Virus record (IMG/VR): IMGVR_UViG_3300045135_000207
Coordinates: 1-20,180 of that record
Strand: one strand, 5' to 3'
DNA from: a virus
Length of the DNA: 20,180 nt
Shown here: positions 5,636-12,372 of the stretch, piece after piece
How positions within the stretch are numbered: the first letter of the stretch is position 1
Layout of the letters: each line of letters opens with the position of its first letter
Notes under the pieces: generated by a model
The model's database searches: none
What the model saw: only the letters and a program-made list of their open reading frames with translations
What the model was told of the DNA's origin: nothing
Position numbers and translations under genes: made by a program

Positions 5636-7913
5636 AGGCGAAGAAATAAACACAAAACCAACGGAGGCGATGGCCAACAATGCTAAACGTGGTCTGGAAT
5701 GGCGCGAAGAATTTGGTCGGGGCGGTACTGAAGTCGGTGTCGCTCGTGCTAGAGACCTTGCTAACCGTCGCGAGCTTTCTATTGATACTGTGCGCCGTAT
5801 GTATTCTTACTTTGCAAGGCATGCTGTCGATAAAGAGGCAGAGGGCTTCAACTCAGGAGAGGAAGGATTCCCCAGCGCAGGGAGAATTGCGTTTGAACTC
5901 TGGGGCGGTAGTGAAGGCGAGTCATGGACAAACAGAATCGTCCAGCGTCTCAATACATTAGATGATCGCTCGCTCGATGTGGTAGAATTAGACGAGATCG
6001 AGGAAAAAGTTATGGAAAATCAGCAAGTTGACATTGAAGAAGTGATCGAAGACGCGGAGCGCATGGCTGAGGCTATCGAAGAATCTGTGGTCGTCGATGA
6101 TGTATCAATCGAAGATGAGTCTGAAGGCAACCGCAAGGGTGTGAAAGTTGAACACCGTGCGATGGAAATGGACGACAGTGCGATTGACGAAGAGACTCGC
6201 ACAGTCCGCATGTCTATCAGCTCAGAATACCCAGTACAGCGATCATTCGGAATGGAAGTGTTAGAGCATTCAGCCGATGCGATTGATTTGTCATTTTTAA
6301 ACTCAGGTCGAGCGCCATTGTTGCTCGATCACGACCCTGAGAAGCAAATTGGGGTTATAGAATCTGTCGAACTCGACGGCTCGGCGCGGCGGCTCCGCGC
6401 GACGGCTCGCTTTGGAAAGGGCGTGCTTGCTAGAGAGGCTTTCGACGATGTGGTTGATGGTATTAAGTCGAACATTTCGATCGGCTACGCTATCAACAAA
6501 CTAGAGCGTCAAGATAAGGACACTTATGTGGCAAAGTCTTGGCGACCTATGGAAGCATCGCTTGTTTCCCTGCCCGCTGATCAGTCGGAGCTCGTTGGCG
6601 TGGGACGGTCTTGCGAGACTTCACCTAAACCCGTGATAAAAACTGACTTCAAGGAGATTCCCATGTCAGAACAAAACTTTGATATCGCGGCAGTCGAGGC
6701 AGAAGCCCGCAAAGCCGCACAGCGTAACGCCGCTCAAATTGTCGAGCTTGGCGCACGTCACAACAAGAGCGATCTTGCTCAGAAAGCCATTGCTGAAGGA
6801 CTAAGCATCGAAGAATTCCGTGGTGAATTGCTCGAAGCAGTAGGTTCTACTCGTGCGCTGGAAGAGAAAGAAATCGGCATGAGCAAGAAAGAAGTTAAAA
6901 AGTTCTCTCTGATGCGTGCTATCCATGCTCTTGCAAACCCAACTGACCGACGCGCTCAGGAAGCCGCCGCATTCGAATTCGAATGTTCACGTGCCGCCGC
7001 TGAAGCATATGGTCGTACAGCACAGGGCATCTTGTTGCCTGCTGAAGTAATGCGCAACTGGAAGCGTGACCTGAACAGCTCTGACGATTCAGCATTGTTC
7101 ACTGACGATTTCCGTGGCGGTGACTTCATCGACGCACTTCGCAACGCTTCATCTGTAATGCAGGCTGGCGCTCGTATGCTTGGCGGTCTTTCTGGCGATG
7201 TCAAAATCCCCAAGAAAACCACTGCGGCATCTGCGGCTTGGATTGCAACTGAGGGCGGCGCTTCTTCTGAGTCAGAAATGACCGTTGGTTCTGTGAGTCT
7301 AACCCCGAAAACTTTGGGCGCATTCACAGATATCTCGAGACAGCTTATGATCCAAAGCTCACTTGATGTCGAAGCACTGGTTCGTGATGACCTTGCTCAA
7401 GCTATCGCTCTTGCGATCGACCTTGGCGCATTGGCAGGCTCTGGCTCAAGCGGTCAGCCTACAGGAATCAAGAACACTTCAGGCATCAACACGGTTGACT
7501 TCGGTACAGCTCCAGACCTCGTCCCAACATGGGCGCAGGTTATCGAGATGGAAACCAAAGTGCGTGAAGACAACGCTCTGGGCAACGGCGGCGCTTACAT
7601 TTCAAACGCTACTATGTATGGTGCACTGAAAGCAGTTGAGAAAGCAAGCAACACCGCTCAGTTCGTAGTTGGCCCTGATGGAAACATGAACGGATACCGC
7701 ACTATCGTATCTAATCAGGTTGGCTCTGGTGACCTTTACTTTGGAGATTTCCAGAATAACTTGTTGATTGGAATGTTCGGTGGTCTCGATATAGTAGTAG
7801 ATCCATATACTGCTAGCACTAGCGGAACTGTAAGGGTAGTGGCTTTGCAGTCATGCGACGTAGCAGTACGTCACGCGGCGGCATTCTGCTTAGGCAACGA
7901 CGGCGGTAGCTAA
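5622..7913 (+). CDS. Prohead protease / major capsid protein fusion
   Basis: One uninterrupted 763-codon frame contains three parts. Residues about 12-110 are a small accessory domain (motifs AKRGLEWREEFGRGGTEVGV, SYFARHAVDKEAEGF, PSAGRIAFELWGG) that I recall from other phage head proteins but cannot name. Residues about 130-180 are a very acidic linker. Residues about 180-330 are an HK97-type (S78-like) prohead protease, with the likely catalytic His237 in LLLDHDPEKQIG and Ser286 in SNISIGYAI. Residues 348-763 are an HK97-fold major capsid protein. Its N-terminal charged helical segment (about 348-450) is the usual delta/scaffold domain, normally cleaved by the protease. Protease-capsid fusions of this kind are known in phages. 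No stop separates the parts, but an excellent internal ribosome binding site precedes residue 348 (see separate entry). The full-length fusion is probably the minor product. ATG 5622 has AGAGG at 5608-5612 upstream. Confidence 0.93.
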   Translation: MATYKGEEINTKPTEAMANNAKRGLEWREEFGRGGTEVGVARARDLANRRELSIDTVRRMYSYFARHAVDKEAEGFNSGEEGFPSAGRIAFELWGGSEGESWTNRIVQRLNTLDDRSLDVVELDEIEEKVMENQQVDIEEVIEDAERMAEAIEESVVVDDVSIEDESEGNRKGVKVEHRAMEMDDSAIDEETRTVRMSISSEYPVQRSFGMEVLEHSADAIDLSFLNSGRAPLLLDHDPEKQIGVIESVELDGSARRLRATARFGKGVLAREAFDDVVDGIKSNISIGYAINKLERQDKDTYVAKSWRPMEASLVSLPADQSELVGVGRSCETSPKPVIKTDFKEIPMSEQNFDIAAVEAEARKAAQRNAAQIVELGARHNKSDLAQKAIAEGLSIEEFRGELLEAVGSTRALEEKEIGMSKKEVKKFSLMRAIHALANPTDRRAQEAAAFEFECSRAAAEAYGRTAQGILLPAEVMRNWKRDLNSSDDSALFTDDFRGGDFIDALRNASSVMQAGARMLGGLSGDVKIPKKTTAASAAWIATEGGASSESEMTVGSVSLTPKTLGAFTDISRQLMIQSSLDVEALVRDDLAQAIALAIDLGALAGSGSSGQPTGIKNTSGINTVDFGTAPDLVPTWAQVIEMETKVREDNALGNGGAYISNATMYGALKAVEKASNTAQFVVGPDGNMNGYRTIVSNQVGSGDLYFGDFQNNLLIGMFGGLDIVVDPYTASTSGTVRVVALQSCDVAVRHAAAFCLGNDGGS
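6000..6014 (+). promoter_or_regulatory. Possible internal ribosome binding site and start before the protease domain
   Basis: GAGGA at 6000-6004 sits 7 bases before an in-frame ATG at 6012 (residue 131 of the fusion). This start would skip the accessory N-terminal domain and give a 633-residue protease-capsid protein. The spacing is good but the match is moderate, and purine-rich stretches are common in acidic coding sequence, so chance is a real alternative. Confidence 0.35.
6651..6656 (+). promoter_or_regulatory. Internal Shine-Dalgarno AAGGAG for the major capsid protein
   Basis: AAGGAG is followed by a 6-base spacer and an in-frame ATG at 6663. Match and spacing are as good as any true start in this window (compare 60-65 and 9097-9103). 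It lies exactly at the boundary between the protease and capsid domains, so it most likely drives independent, high-level capsid synthesis. Confidence 0.8.
6663..7913 (+). CDS. Major capsid protein (HK97 fold), nested in-frame product
   Basis: Translation from ATG 6663 gives a 416-residue protein that is a complete HK97-type capsid subunit. It has a charged helical delta domain (about 1-95), then the shell region with motifs such as SAAWIATEGGASSESEMT, KTLGAFTDISRQLMIQSS (N-arm/E-loop to spine helix) and LIGMFGGLDIVVDPYT near the C-terminus. This shell protein is needed in hundreds of copies, while the protease is needed in few, which explains a separate start. By eye the codons after 6663 favour CGT, ATC, AAC and GAA more than the protease part, as expected for a highly expressed gene. 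The arrangement parallels lambda C/Nu3, where a scaffold is translated from inside the protease gene. Whether the virion subunit comes from this start, from cleavage of the fusion, or from both is inference. A terminator follows 7 bases after the stop. Confidence 0.85.
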   Translation: MSEQNFDIAAVEAEARKAAQRNAAQIVELGARHNKSDLAQKAIAEGLSIEEFRGELLEAVGSTRALEEKEIGMSKKEVKKFSLMRAIHALANPTDRRAQEAAAFEFECSRAAAEAYGRTAQGILLPAEVMRNWKRDLNSSDDSALFTDDFRGGDFIDALRNASSVMQAGARMLGGLSGDVKIPKKTTAASAAWIATEGGASSESEMTVGSVSLTPKTLGAFTDISRQLMIQSSLDVEALVRDDLAQAIALAIDLGALAGSGSSGQPTGIKNTSGINTVDFGTAPDLVPTWAQVIEMETKVREDNALGNGGAYISNATMYGALKAVEKASNTAQFVVGPDGNMNGYRTIVSNQVGSGDLYFGDFQNNLLIGMFGGLDIVVDPYTASTSGTVRVVALQSCDVAVRHAAAFCLGNDGGS

Positions 7914-7920
7914 GTGATTT

Positions 7921-7944
7921 CCACCCCTTCGGGGGTGGTTTTCT
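7921..7944 (+). terminator. Intrinsic terminator after the capsid gene
   Basis: A perfect 7-bp GC-rich stem (CCACCCC at 7921-7927, GGGGTGG at 7932-7938) with the very stable TTCG tetraloop is followed by TTTTCT. It lies 7 bases after the capsid stop, in the longest untranslated gap up to here (7914-8001). Downstream tail genes run the same way, so it probably terminates only part of transcription, boosting capsid over tail transcripts, or stabilises the capsid mRNA 3' end. Confidence 0.88.
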
Positions 7945-8001
7945 CCCATGCTTTTAAGTAACACGTTCGGAGAGTATGGAAGAAAGCCAAAAGGTGAACA
8001 T

Positions 8002-8214
8002 ATGACTTATATCGTATTAAAAGGCACTGTTATCGGTGGTAAGCGCGTAAACGCTGGAGATGTTGTCGAGGTTGACGGCATCGAGGCGCGAGAGCTGGTC
8101 GGTATCGGTCGCATTGCTAAAGTAGAAAAGCAAGAAGTTAAAACGGTAGACCGATCAATAGGTCTTAAAGAAGACACAAAGCCCAAGCGTAGAACGCGCA
8201 GGAAAGCCCAGTAA
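8002..8214 (+). CDS. Small head accessory protein (gpFI C-domain-like)
   Basis: A 70-residue protein. The first 45 residues form a small beta domain (GTVIGGKRVNAGDVVEVDGI, then ELVGIGRIAKVE) like the 'value-at-the-end' module found in many short phage head proteins and at the C-terminus of lambda gpFI. The last 20 residues are strongly basic (PKRRTRRK), compatible with contact to DNA or acidic partners. The start is ATG 8002 because AAGGTGA lies at 7991-7997. A longer reading from ATG 7948 would begin inside the region just after the terminator and has no ribosome binding site. The position between capsid and gpFII-like genes is that of lambda FI. Function is inferred from position and a weak fold resemblance. 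Confidence 0.75.
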   Translation: MTYIVLKGTVIGGKRVNAGDVVEVDGIEARELVGIGRIAKVEKQEVKTVDRSIGLKEDTKPKRRTRRKAQ

Positions 8215-8519
8215 TGGCAGTTGAAACCGCAGATGATCGCTCGTATTTCCTCGCTGACTTTGGCGTTGCGGCATTGTATACGCCAGTTGGTGGAACTCAG
8301 GCATCGATCACTGTGATATTTGATAACGAGCATATTCCCGTGGATACGGGTGGCAATGTGCCGTTTTCACTGCAACAGCCAAAGGCTTTGTGCCGTACAG
8401 CAGACCTCACGGGTATGGTTGAAGGCGCACAAATTGTAATAGAATCAACAACTTACATCATACGCGTCGTTATGCCAGACGGAACTGGTATGACTGAGAT
8501 CATGCTAGAGGAACAATAA
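8214..8519 (+). CDS. Head-tail joining protein (gpFII-like)
   Basis: A 101-residue protein likely to form the ring between the head connector and the tail. It resembles lambda gpFII (117 residues) in the middle and C-terminal part: a strand with VIFDNEHIPV, a variable loop, a CRTADLTGMVEGAQIVI segment parallel to gpFII 'VRTDEV..L..GDTL.I', and a final YIIRVVMPDGTGMTEIML strand pair. The start codon overlaps the upstream stop in a TAATG junction, and the end does the same with the next gene, so translation is probably coupled along 8002-8959. Confidence 0.82.
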   Translation: MAVETADDRSYFLADFGVAALYTPVGGTQASITVIFDNEHIPVDTGGNVPFSLQQPKALCRTADLTGMVEGAQIVIESTTYIIRVVMPDGTGMTEIMLEEQ

Positions 8520-8959
8520 TGGCACACGTTCGCAAGCAGATCAGGGATGCGCTGGCCACTGCGGTGACTGGGTTGTCGACAACGGGTTCGAATGTATATA
8601 CATCGCGTGTATACCCTATTTCTAGCGCCTCACTGCCTGCCTTGTTGGTTTACACGAAGGATGAGTCGAGCGAATACGAGACAATCACAAAGCCGCGTAC
8701 GATATTGCGTACGTTGAGTGCTGTAATTGATATCTACGTCAAGGGGAACACTACTTACGACGATACAATCGACACCATTGCGGCAGAGGTTGAGACAGCA
8801 TTAACTGACGTTACGCTGTCTGGTCTGGCGAAAGATTTGATGATAACAGGGTTCACAACCGAGTTTTCGGGCGATCCAGATCAGCCAGTAGGAACCGCAA
8901 CATTATCGATTGACATCGAATATGTTACAATCGAACAAAGTCCAGAGGTGGCGGCATGA
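8519..8959 (+). CDS. Tail terminator protein (gpU-like minor tail protein)
   Basis: This 146-residue protein probably caps the growing tail tube and binds the head. It has the gpU-like pattern of an N-terminal helix (KQIRDALATAVTGL), a strand with YPISSASLPALLVYTKDE, a long beta strand pair (RTLSAVIDIYVKG), a helix (DDTIDTIAAEVETAL) and a C-terminal TATLSIDIEYVT strand. lambda gpU has 131 residues. Its place directly before the tail tube gene, apart from a tiny ORF, fits. It begins at a TAATG junction and ends in an ATGA overlap with the 50-codon ORF. Confidence 0.8.
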   Translation: MAHVRKQIRDALATAVTGLSTTGSNVYTSRVYPISSASLPALLVYTKDESSEYETITKPRTILRTLSAVIDIYVKGNTTYDDTIDTIAAEVETALTDVTLSGLAKDLMITGFTTEFSGDPDQPVGTATLSIDIEYVTIEQSPEVAA

Positions 8960-9108
8960 TTGAAATGCAACACGGTGATACAGTAATCAAAGTTATGGCC
9001 CAGAAAGTGGAAGAAATGAAGCGCAAGGGCTGGAAGGTTAAGGGCGAAGTCGAGGCCGTACAGGTTGAGGTAGAGCCAGAAATTCAAGACGATTCCGAGG
9101 AGGAATAA
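8956..9108 (+). CDS. Small 50-residue hypothetical protein
   Basis: ATG 8956 overlaps the TGA stop of the tail terminator gene (ATGA), and the frame runs to TAA at 9106-9108, just before the tail tube gene. It fills the space between them exactly. The protein starts MIEMQHGDTV, has a basic helix (VEEMKRKGWKVKGEVEAV) and ends in a very acidic tail (DDSEEE). The ATGA coupling, the gap-filling fit and charged, phage-like composition argue for a real gene. Function is unknown. The 'KRKGWKV' helix followed by an acidic tail is a pattern I have seen in short ORFs near phage tube genes, but I cannot name a family. Confidence 0.72.
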   Translation: MIEMQHGDTVIKVMAQKVEEMKRKGWKVKGEVEAVQVEVEPEIQDDSEEE

Positions 9109-9111
9109 ACA

Positions 9112-9501
9112 ATGGCAGTTCATAAAGGCTCAGAAGGAACGATCAAGGTAGGCGCGAACGCCATTGCTGAGATCCGATCTTACTCACTAGAGGAAACAGG
9201 CGACACCATCGAAACTTCAACGATGGGTGATACGGCTCGCACTTATACTCCATCGCTCACCAGCTGGTCTGGCTCGGTCGACGTGTACTGGGACGAAACC
9301 GACACCACGGGTCAGGGCGCGTTAACCGTTGGTGCAGAGGTTACCTTGAACGTATACCCTGAAGGCGACACTACTGGTGATGCGTACTATACAGGTTCAG
9401 CTATTGTGACTGGTGTCAGCACCACAGCGTCGTTCGATGGCTTAGTTGAGGCATCGATCAGCCTGCAAGGTACTGGCGCACTAACGAACACCACGGTGTA
9501 A
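9112..9501 (+). CDS. Major tail (tube) protein
   Basis: This 129-residue protein is the likely hexameric building block of the tail tube, assembling along the tape measure. It has the tube-protein pattern: a GSEGTIKVGANAIAEIRSYS strand pair, the ETGDTIETSTMGD loop, SWSGSVDVYWD, and a final beta segment (SFDGLVEASISLQGTGAL). The pattern matches the N-terminal domain of lambda gpV-like tube proteins without the extra C-terminal Ig domain of lambda gpV. Ribosome binding is near consensus: GAGGAGG at 9097-9103, 8 bases before ATG 9112, as expected for a highly expressed structural gene. The tail assembly chaperone gene follows one base after the stop. Confidence 0.9.
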   Translation: MAVHKGSEGTIKVGANAIAEIRSYSLEETGDTIETSTMGDTARTYTPSLTSWSGSVDVYWDETDTTGQGALTVGAEVTLNVYPEGDTTGDAYYTGSAIVTGVSTTASFDGLVEASISLQGTGALTNTTV

Positions 9502-9502
9502 T

Positions 9503-9841
9503 ATGAGCGTATTGGATAAGGCCAAAAGCCATTACAAATCCAAGCTAACAGCCGAGCCGCAGAAGATCGACATCCCAGAGTGGGATACAACGGTGTATAT
9601 TAAGCCAGCGATCAACTTGCACCAGCTCGGCGAAATCATGGAGCTAAGCCAAAGCGGTAAGACCGCCGAGGCTATGGCTCTTACTTTGATCTATCGACTG
9701 ATCGACGAAGATGGTAAGGCGATTTTCCGCAAGCCAGATCGTCAGGAGCTGATGCGATCGGTTGACCCAGACACCCTAGCCCGTGTTGTCGGTGAGATAA
9801 ACGCGAGCGATCCTTCTGAGGATGATGTCGAGGGAAACTAA
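9503..9841 (+). CDS. Tail assembly chaperone, short form (gpG-like)
   Basis: A 112-residue protein that should bind the tape measure protein and tube subunits during tail assembly and is absent from the finished virion. It has a helical N-terminus (MSVLDKAKSHYKSKL), a beta strand with YIKPAINLHQLGEIMEL, a helical middle (GKTAEAMALTLIYRLID), the typical '.G..IF...D...L' segment and an acidic C-terminus (DPSEDDVEGN). The last two sense codons are GGA AAC, followed at once by TAA, and are part of a slippery heptamer (9832-9838). The short form is the normal translation product, and the longer form arises by -1 frameshifting (next entry). Confidence 0.88.
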   Translation: MSVLDKAKSHYKSKLTAEPQKIDIPEWDTTVYIKPAINLHQLGEIMELSQSGKTAEAMALTLIYRLIDEDGKAIFRKPDRQELMRSVDPDTLARVVGEINASDPSEDDVEGN

Positions 9842-9990
9842 GAGCCGACCATGATCTTCAGTTCCGTTACCATCTAGCGGAATTATTGGGGAAAACGGTC
9901 GGCGAGATCAATCGGATGGATGTCAGAGAATACTTTGGCTGGATTGCGTGGTTAAAGATGAAGAGCGAGAAAAGGCAAAATGGCAAATAA
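9503..9990 (+). CDS. Tail assembly chaperone, -1 frameshift product (gpGT-like)
   Basis: A -1 shift at 9832-9838 (join 9503..9838, 9838..9990) fuses the 112-residue short form to a 50-codon extension, giving 162 residues. The extension is open only from 9826 in this frame and has no start codon of its own in a sensible place. It reads like a real protein: DLQFRYHLAELLGKTVGEI, then MDVREYFGWIAWLKMK and a basic end. That helical pattern with conserved aromatics is typical of the T-like C-terminal domain in phage chaperones of the G/GT type. In lambda, gpGT recruits tube protein to the gpG-coated tape measure; the same role is inferred here. The extension stop TAA at 9988-9990 overlaps the tape measure start at 9980. 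Confidence 0.85.
9832..9838 (+). promoter_or_regulatory. Programmed -1 ribosomal frameshift site GGGAAAC
   Basis: The heptamer G GGA AAC has the X XXY YYZ form in the reading frame of the chaperone gene. It differs from the lambda G/T slippery site (GGGAAAG) only in the last base. The zero-frame stop TAA follows immediately, and the -1 frame continues for 50 codons. Confidence 0.85.
9844..9903 (+). promoter_or_regulatory. Stem-loop downstream of the frameshift site
   Basis: GCCGACC at 9844-9850 pairs perfectly with GGTCGGC at 9897-9903, beginning 5 bases after the slippery heptamer, the usual spacing of stimulatory structures. Inside the loop, 9860-9866 (AGTTCCG) pairs with 9878-9884 (CGGAATT) with one G-U pair, giving a nested second hairpin. 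This probably pauses the ribosome on the slippery site. Confidence 0.72.
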
Positions 9991-11770
9991 ATCAGATTAT
10001 CTCGTAAACCTAACCGCAAAGGACAATACAGCCAAGGCGTTTAATTCTTTACAGCGACGCATGACGAATGCTCGTAAGGGTATGAATCGTGTTGCTGGTA
10101 ACTTCGCCAAGATGGGCGGTGCGGCGGCTCTAGCGGCTGGCGCGGCTGGCGCGGCCTTCGTGAAAATGCGAATGTCTGCGATCGACAGTCTAGCAAAGAC
10201 TGCCGATAAGTTAGGCGTAACCACTGAGGCACTGGCAGGGTTCCGACATGCGGCAGAGCTGTCTGGGATGTCGTCAAATCAGTTTGATAAATCACTTCAG
10301 AACTTAGGCGTACAGGTTGCCAATGCCGCAAAAGGTACGGGTATCGCCGTTCGTGCGCTTGATGACTTAGGTTTGAACGCGGCGGCGCTTGCTGAATTGC
10401 CGCTAGACCAGCAAATGCTAGAAGTTGCTAAGGCGATGGAAGGTGTAGAAAGTCAGTCAGAGAAGACCCGTATAGCGTATGAGTTGTTCGGTGCGCGTGG
10501 CGTTGGTGTCCTTAATATGATGAAGGGCGGCGCTGACGGGATGATGTCGATGGCTAAAGAGGCCGAGACATTAGGTATCGCCATTAGTCGAGTTGATGCG
10601 GCGCAGATCGAAGCCGCAAACGATAGTGTGACACGGGCTAAAGGTGTATTCGAAGGATTCGGGAATCAAATAGCCGTTGCGTTTTCGCCTATTGTCTCAG
10701 AGCTTGCGGCGAACTTCTATCAAACCGCGCTAGATATGAACGGCGCTGGAAGTGTTGGTGACCGCGTTGTGCAGGCATTGGTTAAGGGCTTCGGCTTTGC
10801 GGCTAACGCTGTCAAAGGTCTGAAAATTGCCGTAATGGGGATACAGTATGTGTTCGCTAAAATGGCGCAAGGTGCTACGTTCGCGCTTTCTAAACTTTTG
10901 ATAATGATTGATAAAGCAATCGAAAAGTACAACGAGATTGCAGACGTATTCAACCTCAATAAGATCGACTTTAAGCCAGCTGAGCAGTTGGGCTTGCTTT
11001 CTGACGCGTTCGGCGCTGAAGCAGATAACATCAAAGACAGAATACAAACAGCATTAAACGAACCGCTACCATCCGATCAGATCCAATCGTTCTATGACAC
11101 AGTGCAGGCGAAGGCTCGGGAAACTGCCGAAGTTGTCGCGGCTAATGCGCCAGCGGTTGTCATGCAGAACGCGGAAGCTGAAAACATAGATCCGAAAAAG
11201 GTATCTATGTATGAGAAAGCAAAGCGTGAAGGATCGGCAAAACTGGCAGAGTTCGAGAAGAAAACAGCATCGGAAAAGACCCAGTACGTCATGGGTCAAT
11301 TGGATGCTGAGCTTTCAGGCGTAGCCAAACACTCTAAGAAGCTGTTTGCACTACAGAAAGCGATGCAAATCGGTCAGGCGATTATGAATACATACACCGC
11401 CGCGACCAAAGCACTAGCAAGTTACCCACCGCCACTAAACGCCGTGTTTGCAGGTCTGGCGATCGCTAACGGTATGGCGCAGGTTGCACAGATTAAGGCG
11501 CAATCGTTCGAGGGCGGCGGTTTTACGGGGTATGGAGCGCGTGCTGGGGGCTTGGACGGAAAAGGTGGCTATATGGCCATGCTTCACCCGAACGAATCAG
11601 TAATCGATCACACGAAAGGTCAGGGGCAGGGTATTACTATCGTAAACAACGTCGACGCTACTGGTGGAGGTGCAGATGTAGATCAGCGAATCCGCATGGC
11701 GATGGAAGTAACTTCACAACAGACGGTTAAACAAGTACAAGACTTATTGCGTCGGCAAAGGATGGTGTAA
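9980..11770 (+). CDS. Tape measure protein
   Basis: This 596-residue protein should set the tail length and may pass into the host envelope during DNA injection. The N-terminal 45 residues are basic and helical. A hydrophobic Ala/Gly-rich stretch (GGAAALAAGAAGAAFV, about 46-62) is followed by long helices with the phage tape-measure motif DSLAKTADKLGVTTEALAGF (about 70-90) and a hydrophobic/amphipathic middle (about 265-315). The C-terminal part holds a helical segment with YTAATKALASYPPPLNAVFAG (about 470-490), a Gly-rich FEGGGFTGYGARAGG segment common in these proteins, and a final basic helix. lambda gpH (853 residues) gives a tail of about 135 nm. By proportion this protein would give roughly 90-95 nm. 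It overlaps the chaperone extension by 11 bases, which couples it to the chaperone genes. Confidence 0.93.
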   Translation: MANKSDYLVNLTAKDNTAKAFNSLQRRMTNARKGMNRVAGNFAKMGGAAALAAGAAGAAFVKMRMSAIDSLAKTADKLGVTTEALAGFRHAAELSGMSSNQFDKSLQNLGVQVANAAKGTGIAVRALDDLGLNAAALAELPLDQQMLEVAKAMEGVESQSEKTRIAYELFGARGVGVLNMMKGGADGMMSMAKEAETLGIAISRVDAAQIEAANDSVTRAKGVFEGFGNQIAVAFSPIVSELAANFYQTALDMNGAGSVGDRVVQALVKGFGFAANAVKGLKIAVMGIQYVFAKMAQGATFALSKLLIMIDKAIEKYNEIADVFNLNKIDFKPAEQLGLLSDAFGAEADNIKDRIQTALNEPLPSDQIQSFYDTVQAKARETAEVVAANAPAVVMQNAEAENIDPKKVSMYEKAKREGSAKLAEFEKKTASEKTQYVMGQLDAELSGVAKHSKKLFALQKAMQIGQAIMNTYTAATKALASYPPPLNAVFAGLAIANGMAQVAQIKAQSFEGGGFTGYGARAGGLDGKGGYMAMLHPNESVIDHTKGQGQGITIVNNVDATGGGADVDQRIRMAMEVTSQQTVKQVQDLLRRQRMV

Positions 11771-12372
11771 TGGCAACGTATAATTTTCCAAACATCACCC
11801 CAACGAGCCAGACCTTTGAGCTTGTAACTAATACAAAGATGTTCCAAAGCCCGTTATCTAATGCAATACAAACAGTGTCGCGCAAGGGTTCATACTGGAA
11901 AACATCTATGGTTTTCAATAACTTAAGTGGTGCAGAGCGTTCAGAGCTACAGGCATTTATCGCCAAGCTAGACGGGCAGACCCACCGTATGAGAATTAGG
12001 GATTACGGTGCCGTAAGATACGGAAACGCGACACCACCCCAAACTCCGTTAGTACAAGGATCGGGCCAGTCTGGGTCTTCAATTACACTAGATGGCGCTA
12101 GTGCAAACATCACGGACTACTTCGCGGCAGGTGATTATATATCGTTCAACAACGAGCTTCACATTGTCACAGAGGGGGCAGACTCCAATGTAAGTGGAGT
12201 GGTTGAGGCATTCATTGCACCACCGATAAGAAAGACCCCATCAGATAATGCGCCGATTGAATACTCATCACCTTATGGTGTATTTATGATGACCAACAAT
12301 CCCATGTGGCAAACTCAGGCACCATACTTTTCATCGATTACAATTGAAGCGATTGAGGATGTCTTAGCATGA
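11770..12372 (+). CDS. Minor tail / distal tail protein
   Basis: A 200-residue protein in the position where siphophages encode the first tail-tip component after the tape measure (lambda M/L region, or distal tail protein). It starts at a TAATG junction. The sequence is beta-rich with a helix-containing segment (NNLSGAERSELQAFIAKLDG, about 49-68) followed by HRMRIRDYG. That 'S..E...L.AFI..L.G....F.I.D' pattern is shared by many phage tail-tip proteins that clamp onto the tube end. Residues about 93-150 may be an inserted small beta domain with an SSITLDGASANITDYFAAGD strand-turn pattern. The call rests on position and this pattern, not on a diagnostic motif. Confidence 0.72.
   Translation: MATYNFPNITPTSQTFELVTNTKMFQSPLSNAIQTVSRKGSYWKTSMVFNNLSGAERSELQAFIAKLDGQTHRMRIRDYGAVRYGNATPPQTPLVQGSGQSGSSITLDGASANITDYFAAGDYISFNNELHIVTEGADSNVSGVVEAFIAPPIRKTPSDNAPIEYSSPYGVFMMTNNPMWQTQAPYFSSITIEAIEDVLA

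Noticed and set aside
7948-8001. Longer start (ATG 7948) for the small head protein
   Set aside because: No ribosome binding site precedes it, it begins right after the terminator T-run, and the added residues look unlike the rest. ATG 8002 with AAGGTGA fits better.
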